Assembly: GCA_023460935.1 (NCBI GenBank)
Contig: JAEWOI010000041.1
Span: forward strand, 1-31,339
Length of the DNA: 31,339 nucleotides
Source of the DNA: Actinomycetes bacterium
GTDB taxonomy: Bacteria > Actinomycetota > Actinomycetes > Propionibacteriales > Propionibacteriaceae
Reading direction: 5' to 3'
This document shows, one piece after another, positions 24,840 through 31,339 of this stretch. The position numbers were made by a program, and so were the translations under genes. Each line of letters starts with the position of its first letter. Positions within the stretch are counted from its first letter, which is position 1. Below the pieces are notes generated by a model, which was not told the origin of the DNA, made no database searches, and saw only the letters and a list, made by a program, of their open reading frames with translations.

Positions 24840-26138
24840 TCAGATCTGGGCCAGGGCCTGGTCCAGGTCGGCGATGATGTCGTCGATGTGCTCGATGCCG
24901 ATGCTGAGGCGCACCATCTCGGGAGCGACGCCGGCGGCGACGAGTTCCTCAGTGGTCAATTGCGAGTGTGTCGTGGTGGCGTTGTGGATCGCCAGCGATT
25001 TGGCGTCGCCGATGTTGGCCAGGTGGGAGAACAATTGCAGAGACTCCACGAACTGCCCGCCTGCCTCGCGCCCGGCCTTGAGGCCGAAGGAGAGGATGCC
25101 GCCGTAGCCGCGCCCGGTGAACACGCGGTCTGCGACCGCCTTCGAGGGCGAGGACTCCAGCCCCGGGTAGTTCACCCAGGCAACCTTGTCGTGGCCCTCC
25201 AGGTAGCGGGCCACGGCAAGGGCGTTGGCGGAGTGCCGTTCGATCCGCAGGTGCAGGGTCTCCAGGCCCTGCAGGAACAGCCAGGAGTTGAGCGGCGTGA
25301 TCGCAGCGCCCGTGTTGCGGAGCAGCACCGTCCGGGCCCGGATGATGTAGGCGGCCGGACCCGCGGCCTCGGTCCAGACCACCCCGTGGTAGGCGGAGTC
25401 GGGTGCGGTCAGCCCGGGGAACCGGTCGGCGTGGGCGGCCCAGTCGAACCGGCCCGAATCGACGAGCACGCCGCCGATCGCCGTGCCGTGGCCGCCGATG
25501 TACTTCGTGGCGGAGTGGACGGCGACATCCACCCCGTGGTCGAAGACGCGCGCCAGCAGCGGCGTCGGCACGGTGTTGTCGACGATGAACGGCAGGCCGA
25601 GGGCGTGGGCCGCCTCCGACCAGGCGTCGAGGTCGATCACGTTGATCGCGGGATTGCCGATGGTCTCGCCGAACACCAGCTTGGTCTTCTCGTCGACGTG
25701 CCGGGCCAGTTCGCCCGGCTGGTCGGGATCGACGAAGCGCACCTCGATGCCGTACTGCGGCAGCGTGTGCGCGAACAGGGCGTAGGTGCCGCCGTAGAGC
25801 GTCGACAGCGCAACGATGTTGTCCCCTGCGTAGGTGAGGTTCAGCACTGCGTAGGTGACCGCTGCCGAGCCCGAGGCCGTCGCCAGCGCACCGACCCCGC
25901 CCTCGAGCGCGTTAACCCTGGCCTCGAAGACCGACTGCGTCGGGTTCATGATCCGGGTGTAGATGTTGCCCGGCACCTTCAGGGCGAACAGGTCGGCCGC
26001 GTGCTGGGTGTCGTCGAACACGTAGGAGGTGGTCTGGTAGATCGGCACCGCGCGGGCGTTGGTGGCCGGGTCGGCCTCCTCCTGGCCGGCGTGGACGGCG
26101 ATGGTGTCGGGATGTCGGGCCGTGGACTCTGCGGACAT
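24840..26138 (-). CDS. metY: O-acetylhomoserine sulfhydrylase
   Basis: 432 aa PLP enzyme of the Cys/Met metabolism family; makes homocysteine from O-acetylhomoserine and sulfide. HAGQEEADPATNARAVPIYQ, YTRIMNPTQSVFEARVNALEGG and ATASGSAAVTYA lead to the PLP Lys212 in HSATKYIGGHG. The C-terminal part has GYGGILSFGLKAG and SLQLFSHLANIGDAKSL, typical of MetY rather than cystathionine gamma-synthase. ATG 26138 has AGGAG five nt upstream and gives the normal length; the frame runs further up to a GTG at 26285 but those residues are not family-like. It is the first gene of the sulfur operon, behind the polycysteine leader ORF. Confidence 0.94.
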   Translation of the reverse strand: MSAESTARHPDTIAVHAGQEEADPATNARAVPIYQTTSYVFDDTQHAADLFALKVPGNIYTRIMNPTQSVFEARVNALEGGVGALATASGSAAVTYAVLNLTYAGDNIVALSTLYGGTYALFAHTLPQYGIEVRFVDPDQPGELARHVDEKTKLVFGETIGNPAINVIDLDAWSEAAHALGLPFIVDNTVPTPLLARVFDHGVDVAVHSATKYIGGHGTAIGGVLVDSGRFDWAAHADRFPGLTAPDSAYHGVVWTEAAGPAAYIIRARTVLLRNTGAAITPLNSWLFLQGLETLHLRIERHSANALAVARYLEGHDKVAWVNYPGLESSPSKAVADRVFTGRGYGGILSFGLKAGREAGGQFVESLQLFSHLANIGDAKSLAIHNATTTHSQLTTEELVAAGVAPEMVRLSIGIEHIDDIIADLDQALAQI

Positions 26139-26161
26139 TTCGCTCCTGGAGATAGCTGCTT

Positions 26162-26224
26162 GTTGCCGGCAACCGAGATACGGCTGCCCGGGGGCGATTT
26201 CGGGGATGATCCGGCTACGGATCA
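26162..26224 (-). promoter_or_regulatory. Structured leader between the cysteine ORF and metY
   Basis: The 115-nt stretch between the small ORF and metY contains a 7-bp hairpin TGATCCG / CGGATCA (26207-26224, 4-nt loop). It also contains a perfect 12-bp palindrome GTTGCCGGCAAC (26162-26173) shortly before the metY ribosome binding site. These are candidates for the alternative structures of an attenuator. No SAM or other riboswitch consensus was recognised. Confidence 0.45.
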
Positions 26225-26253
26225 GCGGTGATGTGTCGGTGGAAGTGGCTGGT

Positions 26254-26325
26254 TCAGCGCATTCGACAACACGCCATCGACGCACAGGCGCGACAACACA
26301 GGGTCGCGAGGCTCGCCGAGGTCAT
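26254..26325 (-). CDS. Leaderless polycysteine leader peptide upstream of metY-cysK-cysE
   Basis: 23 codons from ATG 26325 to TGA 26254. Five cysteines at residues 10, 11, 14, 19 and 20, two of them Cys-Cys-Arg pairs, in a peptide that otherwise begins MTSASLATL. The 9-nt segment GTGTTGTCG occurs twice, nine codons apart. A -10 hexamer TAGTCT (26333-26338) stands 7 nt before the ATG and no ribosome binding site exists, so the ORF should be translated from the 5' end of the message. In mycobacteria, leaderless ORFs rich in cysteine codons in front of cysteine operons act as cysteine-responsive attenuators. The same role here is inferred from position, Cys content and architecture. Confidence 0.72.
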   Translation of the reverse strand: MTSASLATLCCRACASMACCRMR

Positions 26326-26332
26326 GCCGCGG

Positions 26333-26338
26333 AGACTA
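26333..26338 (-). promoter_or_regulatory. -10 element of the metY-cysK-cysE leader promoter
   Basis: TAGTCT on the minus strand, 7 nt before the ATG of the cysteine-rich small ORF. No clear -35. Confidence 0.55.
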
Positions 26339-26418
26339 GCGAGCGTCCCGTTGAATGGTCAACCGGGTCTTGGCATCCGAGAACGCGACCGCTGGGGGCC
26401 GCGCAATTCGCCGACCAA

Positions 26419-26424
26419 TAGACT
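26419..26424 (+). promoter_or_regulatory. -10 element of the guaA promoter
   Basis: TAGACT (in AATAGACT), 8 nt before ATG 26433. The transcript would have a leader of only 0-2 nt. No ribosome binding site and no clear -35 were seen. Confidence 0.55.
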
Positions 26425-26432
26425 CAGGCGCC

Positions 26433-27986
<1,554 letters not shown>

Positions 27987-27994
27987 CCCCGGAA

Positions 27995-28052
27995 ACCCGC
28001 ACAAGCTGTGAGTTGGGCGCCGGGATCGGCGGCCAACTCACAGCTTGCGGGT
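27995..28052. terminator. Long hairpin between convergent guaA and pspC
   Basis: ACCCGCA, a 2-nt bulge and AGCTGTGAGTTGG (27995-28016) pair with 28033-28052. After a G-G mismatch five more inner pairs form around a GGAT loop. It lies between two converging genes and would fold in both directions, so a bidirectional terminator is likely. There is no U-tract. Confidence 0.75.
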
Positions 28053-28068
28053 CAGGGGACTGGTGGGG

Positions 28069-28332
28069 TCAGCGGTAGTCGGTGGGCGGGGTCTGGTTGC
28101 TGCTGCCGCTGAACATCTTCTTCAGGTCGTCGAAGCCGGTGGCGCCACCCTCCTCGAGCGGCAGCACCAGCCACAGCGCGATGTAGATGACCGGCACGAT
28201 GCCGAAGAAGAACGACGACACGACGGCGATGATCCGGACCAGGCCGGAGTCGGCGCCGAGCGAGCGGGCGAGCCCGCCGCACACGCCACCGATGAACTTG
28301 TCGGTGGCCGAACGGGTGAACGGTTGCTTCAT
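28069..28332 (-). CDS. PspC domain protein, small
   Basis: 87 aa, essentially one PspC domain: FTRSATDKFIGGVCGGLARSLGADSGLVRIIAVVSSFF, then a membrane helix ending in IYIALWLVLPLEE. The C-terminal 20 residues are polar. PspC proteins sit in the cytoplasmic membrane and take part in envelope-stress responses (phage shock or LiaRFS-like). AAAGGA precedes ATG 28332. It lies 22 bp behind the small membrane protein gene, likely in one operon with the longer PspC protein upstream. Confidence 0.9.
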   Translation of the reverse strand: MKQPFTRSATDKFIGGVCGGLARSLGADSGLVRIIAVVSSFFFGIVPVIYIALWLVLPLEEGGATGFDDLKKMFSGSSNQTPPTDYR

Positions 28333-28354
28333 GATGGGTTCCTTTCGATCAAAC

Positions 28355-28528
28355 TCAGTTGTTCCGGCGGGAGAGCAGGAGCATCCCCGCCCCGATGACG
28401 ATCAGCACCGCCGGGGTGAACAACCCCGCCAGGCGCCAGTCGACGTGTCCGTAGTTCGTCCACAGCGCCAGCCCGGCCAGGCCCAGCGCGAGGACACCGA
28501 AGGCGAAGGCGGTGCGGTCGGCCTTCAT
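28355..28528 (-). CDS. Small two-helix membrane protein
   Basis: 57 aa: MKADRTAF, helix about 8-24, NYGHVDWRL, helix about 33-51, SRRNN. The pattern resembles the short LiaI- or DUF5668-like membrane proteins that accompany PspC genes, though the match is only by layout. ATG 28528 overlaps the stop of the upstream PspC gene as ATGA, so translation is coupled. The frame is open further upstream, but that part overlaps the PspC gene and is a shadow. Confidence 0.7.
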   Translation of the reverse strand: MKADRTAFAFGVLALGLAGLALWTNYGHVDWRLAGLFTPAVLIVIGAGMLLLSRRNN

Positions 28529-29721
28529 CGCCGCACCTCCAGGTCGCCGAGGTCGACGCTCACCGTGATCCGCAGCGTCGGCGCTCCGGGCCGGGCAGCG
28601 GGGAAGTCGGTGGTGTCGGCGAGGTCGAAGCCCTCGCGGTTGGTGCCGTCGGGGAGGACGGCGCCGCCGGCCCGCACCCGCCACGTCACCTCCGTGGCCA
28701 CGTCCCGCGGCAGGCGCAGGTTCACCGAACCCGCGCCGACGTGGATCGCCAGGTCGCGGTCAGCGACGAGCTGCAGCCCGCTGAGGTCGAGGTCCACGTC
28801 GCCGGCGGAGTACTCCACCGCCGCCGGCAGCTCACCCACAGCTGCGTAGCTCCGCTCGAGCGAGCCCACCGCGGGCACGCTCATCCCGGACGGCACCAGC
28901 AGGGCGCCGGTGGCGACCGCGACGACCAGCGTCGCGGGCAGCAGCAGCGGCGGGCGACCGGCGCGCGCCGACAGCACCAGGGTCAGCCCGAGGGCTGCCA
29001 GCACCGCGGCCGTGTAGGCCAGCGCGGAGGTGGGCAGGCCGAGGAGGACGCCGAGGATCGACACCACCAGCACGCCGACCCCGCTGAGGGCCAGCGCGAG
29101 CCACCACAGCCCGCGGCGGCGGTGCCGCTCGACCACGACAGCCGGCGGGTCGTTGTCCTGCACCATGAGGTCGCTGGCCGGGGCGGTGTAGGGCTGTTCC
29201 CAGCGCAGCTCGGCAGCGGCCGGAACCGGCACCTGCTCATAGCCGGGGGTCTGCTGCTCGGCCAGGCGCACCCGCCAGGCGTCGGCCGCGCGTTCGAACG
29301 GGGTCGGCTCCGGCCGCTGCGCGACCGGGGGAGTGGTGGCCCGGTTGCGGAAGCCGAAGAACCACACGGCGAAGATCACCGCCACCGGCCCCAGCCCGAT
29401 CCCGCTGGAGCCGTTCAGGCCCAGCAGCAGCACCGCTGCGCCGATGGTCGCGGCCACCACTGCCGGCGTCGACCAGCTCCGGGTGAAGGGCAGGAAGCGC
29501 CGCACCGGCAGCTCGCGGGTTCCGTCGCGCGGGATCAGCAGCAGCCCGGCCCCGTACGCTGCCAGGCCGAGGCCGCCGAAGAAGACGAGTACGACCAGTG
29601 CGATCCGGACCAGGTTGGGGTCGACCTGCCACCTGCGGGCGAGCCCTGCGCAGACGCCGCCGAGCATCGCACCTTCGCGCGGTCGGCTGAGCACTGGCAG
29701 GTTGTCTGGCACGTCAACCAT
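28525..29721 (-). CDS. PspC-domain membrane protein with LiaF-like C-terminal beta domain
   Basis: 398 aa. Residues 10-65 are a PspC domain (PREGAMLGGVCAGLARRWQVDPNLVRIALVVLVFF). Several membrane segments follow: about 85-130 in two helices and about 185-270 in four, separated by a polar cytoplasmic linker rich in Pro and Glu. The last 110 residues (from VDLDLSGLQLVADRDLAIHV) are a beta-rich domain like the C-terminal part of LiaF and related toast-rack proteins, probably outside the membrane. The start has a poor ribosome binding site and may be imprecise. A 13-bp palindrome AGGGGTTACCCCT (29750-29762) lies upstream. No PspA or sensor kinase is adjacent. Confidence 0.82.
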   Translation of the reverse strand: MVDVPDNLPVLSRPREGAMLGGVCAGLARRWQVDPNLVRIALVVLVFFGGLGLAAYGAGLLLIPRDGTRELPVRRFLPFTRSWSTPAVVAATIGAAVLLLGLNGSSGIGLGPVAVIFAVWFFGFRNRATTPPVAQRPEPTPFERAADAWRVRLAEQQTPGYEQVPVPAAAELRWEQPYTAPASDLMVQDNDPPAVVVERHRRRGLWWLALALSGVGVLVVSILGVLLGLPTSALAYTAAVLAALGLTLVLSARAGRPPLLLPATLVVAVATGALLVPSGMSVPAVGSLERSYAAVGELPAAVEYSAGDVDLDLSGLQLVADRDLAIHVGAGSVNLRLPRDVATEVTWRVRAGGAVLPDGTNREGFDLADTTDFPAARPGAPTLRITVSVDLGDLEVRR

Positions 29722-29841
29722 TCAACGCGCTGCCCCGCCGCCCGGCCATAGGGGTTACCCCTGACGGCTCCCGGCCTCCGCCCCGGTCGCCGAGCCGGGC
29801 GTTTGGTGCTCCGGCTTTTGATAACGATCCGGCTACATCGC

Positions 29842-29871
29842 TTGACGATGAGAGCGCTTCCAGTCTGTAAT
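29842..29871 (+). promoter_or_regulatory. Promoter of the sugar-binding protein gene
   Basis: -35 TTGACG (29842-29847), 18-nt spacer, -10 TGTAAT (29866-29871), each one base off the consensus. The operator at 29849-29862 fills the spacer, and the second operator begins about 12 nt after the -10, so it covers the early transcribed region. Confidence 0.75.
29849..29862 (+). promoter_or_regulatory. LacI-family operator 1 (CebR-like)
   Basis: TGAGAGCGCTTCCA, a LacI/GalR-type palindrome centred on CG. It differs in two positions from the CebR box TGGGAGCGCTCCCA of Streptomyces. It lies in the promoter spacer. Confidence 0.8.
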
Positions 29872-29883
29872 GTGCGCAGGTAC

Positions 29884-29897
29884 TAAGAGCGCTCTCA
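29884..29897 (+). promoter_or_regulatory. LacI-family operator 2 (CebR-like)
   Basis: TAAGAGCGCTCTCA, whose reverse complement TGAGAGCGCTCTTA shares the AGAGCGCT core with operator 1. The two centres are 35 bp apart. Confidence 0.75.
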
Positions 29898-29964
29898 TCG
29901 TGCTCCACGACCTGACCATCGGCATCACCTACGGGCACGGCGCCCCATTGACGAAGGAGTCCAC

Positions 29965-31269
29965 ATGCGCTCATCCCTGTTGCGAGGGGCGGCCGCCGCG
30001 GCCGGTCTCGCACTGCTGATCACCGGATGCTCAAGCGGCGGCGCGCAGGCACCGTCCGCCTCGAGCCCGGCGGCACCCAGCGACGAGAAGATCACCCTCA
30101 CCGTCGCGACGTTCAACGAGTTCGGCTACGAGGACCTGTACAAGGAGTACATGGCCGACCACCCCAACATCACCGTCACCCAGAAGCGTGCGGCCACCTC
30201 CAACGAAGCGCGGGAGAACTACTTCAGCAAGCTCGCCGCCGGCTCCGGCCTCAGCGACATCGAGGCCATCGAGGTCGACTGGATGCCCGACGTGATGCAG
30301 ACCGCGGACAAGCTGATGGACCTCAACGGTGACGACGTCGCCGGGCGCTGGCTGGACTGGAAGACCAAGATGGCCACCACTCCCGACGGCCAGCTGGTCG
30401 GCTTCGGCACCGACATCGGCCCCGAGGCGGTCTGCTACCGCGCCGACCTGTTCAAGAAGGCCGGGCTGCCGACCGACCGTGACGAGGTCGCCAAGGCGAT
30501 GGGCAGCACCTGGGAGGACTACTTCAACCTGGGCAAGCAGTTCGTGGCCAAGAGCAACGGCGTGGCCTGGTTCGACTCCGCGGACGCGATCCTGCAGGGC
30601 CAGATCAACCAGCTGCCGAACGCCTTCTCCTCCTCCGACACCGAAGAGGTGCTGATCCCGCTGGACCAGAACCAGCCGGTCAAGGACATGTACAACTCGA
30701 TCCTGAAGGCGGCGGTCGACGACAAGCTGTCGGCCAACCTGCAGCAGTGGCAGAAGGACTGGACCAGCGCGTTCCAGAAGAACGGCTTCGCCACCATGCT
30801 CTGCCCGGGCTGGATGCTCGGCATCATCGAGGGCAACGCCAAGGGCGTCGAGGGGTGGGACATCGCCAACGTGTTCCCCGGCGGCGGCGGCAACTGGGGC
30901 GGCTCGTACCTGACCGTTCCCACCCAGGGCGCCAACCAGCAGGCCGCTCGTGACCTGGCCGCTTGGCTGACCGCGCCCGAGCAGCAGATCAAGGCGTTCA
31001 AGGCCAAGGGTGTGTTCCCGAGCCAGACCGAGGCCCTGACCAGCCCGGACCTGCTGGGTGTCACCAACAAGTTCTTCAACGGCGCCCCGACCGGCCAGAT
31101 CCTTTCCGACCGGGCGAAGGCTGTGAACGTGGTTCCGTTCAAGGGCCCGCAGTACTTCGCGGTCCGGCAGGTGCTGGCCGACGCGGTCAACCGCGTGGAT
31201 GTCACCAAGAAGCAGTCCGCGAGCGAGTCGTGGGCCCAGGCGGTCAAGGAGTTCGAGGCGCTCGGCTGA
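29965..31269 (+). CDS. ABC sugar transporter substrate-binding lipoprotein
   Basis: 434 aa, family 1 extracellular solute-binding protein. Lipoprotein signal with lipobox LLITGC (Cys22) after a basic start, then a Ser/Ala/Pro linker. The mature part begins ITLTVATFNEFGYEDLYKEYM, and ARENYFSKLAAGSGLSDIEAIEVDWMPDVM and the aromatic-rich WMLGIIEGNAKGVEGWDIANVFPGGGGNWGGSYLTVP are typical of oligosaccharide binders. It should deliver a sugar to membrane permeases probably encoded just beyond the window. CebR-like operators suggest cello-oligosaccharides or related beta-glucosides, but the ligand is not proven. AAGGAG (29954-29959) precedes the ATG. Confidence 0.9.
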   Translation: MRSSLLRGAAAAAGLALLITGCSSGGAQAPSASSPAAPSDEKITLTVATFNEFGYEDLYKEYMADHPNITVTQKRAATSNEARENYFSKLAAGSGLSDIEAIEVDWMPDVMQTADKLMDLNGDDVAGRWLDWKTKMATTPDGQLVGFGTDIGPEAVCYRADLFKKAGLPTDRDEVAKAMGSTWEDYFNLGKQFVAKSNGVAWFDSADAILQGQINQLPNAFSSSDTEEVLIPLDQNQPVKDMYNSILKAAVDDKLSANLQQWQKDWTSAFQKNGFATMLCPGWMLGIIEGNAKGVEGWDIANVFPGGGGNWGGSYLTVPTQGANQQAARDLAAWLTAPEQQIKAFKAKGVFPSQTEALTSPDLLGVTNKFFNGAPTGQILSDRAKAVNVVPFKGPQYFAVRQVLADAVNRVDVTKKQSASESWAQAVKEFEALG

Positions 31270-31339
31270 GCCGTAGCGTACGAACAGTAGACGCCAACGC
31301 CGTGGGCCCGGTGGGCCGGCCCCCCCAGCCCCCCGCCCC

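Noticed and set aside
26139..26285. N-terminal extension of MetY to a GTG at 26285
   Set aside because: The extra residues are not family-like, the ribosome binding site at ATG 26138 is good, and the extension runs through the leader and the cysteine-rich ORF.
26139..26432. A SAM riboswitch (SAM-IV type) in front of metY
   Set aside because: I looked for the conserved core on both strands and could not find it. The cysteine-codon ORF explains the leader better. A covariance-model search would settle it.
26355..26432. Earlier start for GuaA
   Set aside because: The -10 element for guaA lies inside this extension, and the conserved N-terminus begins shortly after ATG 26433.
31270..31339. A feature in the C-rich end of the window
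   Set aside because: The last 70 bp hold a short GC-rich inverted repeat and C-runs but no gene or clear terminator; this could be a poorly sequenced contig end.

Overview
The window is high-GC actinobacterial chromosome. The third codon position is almost always G or C, most -10 elements are TANNNT, and several genes appear to be read from leaderless mRNAs. Overall content (mannitol PTS, GuaB3, a THUMP-like methyltransferase, an Excalibur protein, an MptB-like mannosyltransferase, CIRCE-controlled groESL) fits the Propionibacteriales. That placement is inference, because no rRNA or marker tree is available. The backbone (tsaE-tsaB-rimI-tsaD, groES-groEL, guaB-guaB3, guaA) matches a gene neighbourhood known from other actinobacteria such as Mycobacterium, so this is mainly core genome with accessory insertions rather than an island.

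Layout. 1-2360: end of a mannitol PTS permease (EIICBA) and mtlD. 2449-6148: a tightly overlapped t6A-tRNA operon (GNAT-TsaE fusion, TsaB, RimI, TsaD) ending in a Nudix hydrolase. 6149-6450: no gene, two families of short tandem repeats. 6451-8311: small membrane protein, SAM methyltransferase, small lipoprotein. 8327-9541: GH13 glycosidase on the minus strand. 9608-11722: groES-groEL with two CIRCE operators, an embedded promoter and a strong terminator. 11826-12182: secreted Excalibur protein. 12481-14660: ABC-2 exporter, convergent with a two-component system (14664-16173) that is transcribed behind guaB and guaB3 (16173-18816). 18905-21208: TIGR01777 epimerase and MptB-like glycosyltransferase. 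21325-23267: MATE transporter, chorismate mutase, small membrane protein. 23308-26138: metY-cysK-cysE sulfur-assimilation operon. 26433-27986: guaA. 28069-29721: PspC-type envelope-stress cluster. 29965-31269: sugar-binding lipoprotein behind a promoter with two LacI-type operators.

The most interesting items are small. First, a 23-codon leaderless ORF with five cysteine codons (26254-26325, minus) stands in front of metY-cysK-cysE. It looks like a cysteine-responsive translational attenuator of the kind described in mycobacteria. Second, a 65-bp insertion with 8-bp direct repeats and an internal hairpin lies exactly at the rimI/tsaD junction. It splits what looks like an ancestral ATGA overlap into two ATGA overlaps joined by a 22-codon mini-ORF, so translational coupling seems to have survived. 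Third, at least six starts follow the same TANNNT-N6-start spacing expected for leaderless transcripts. The sugar-binding gene has operators resembling the CebR box, which suggests a cello-oligosaccharide or related beta-glucoside uptake system continuing beyond the window.
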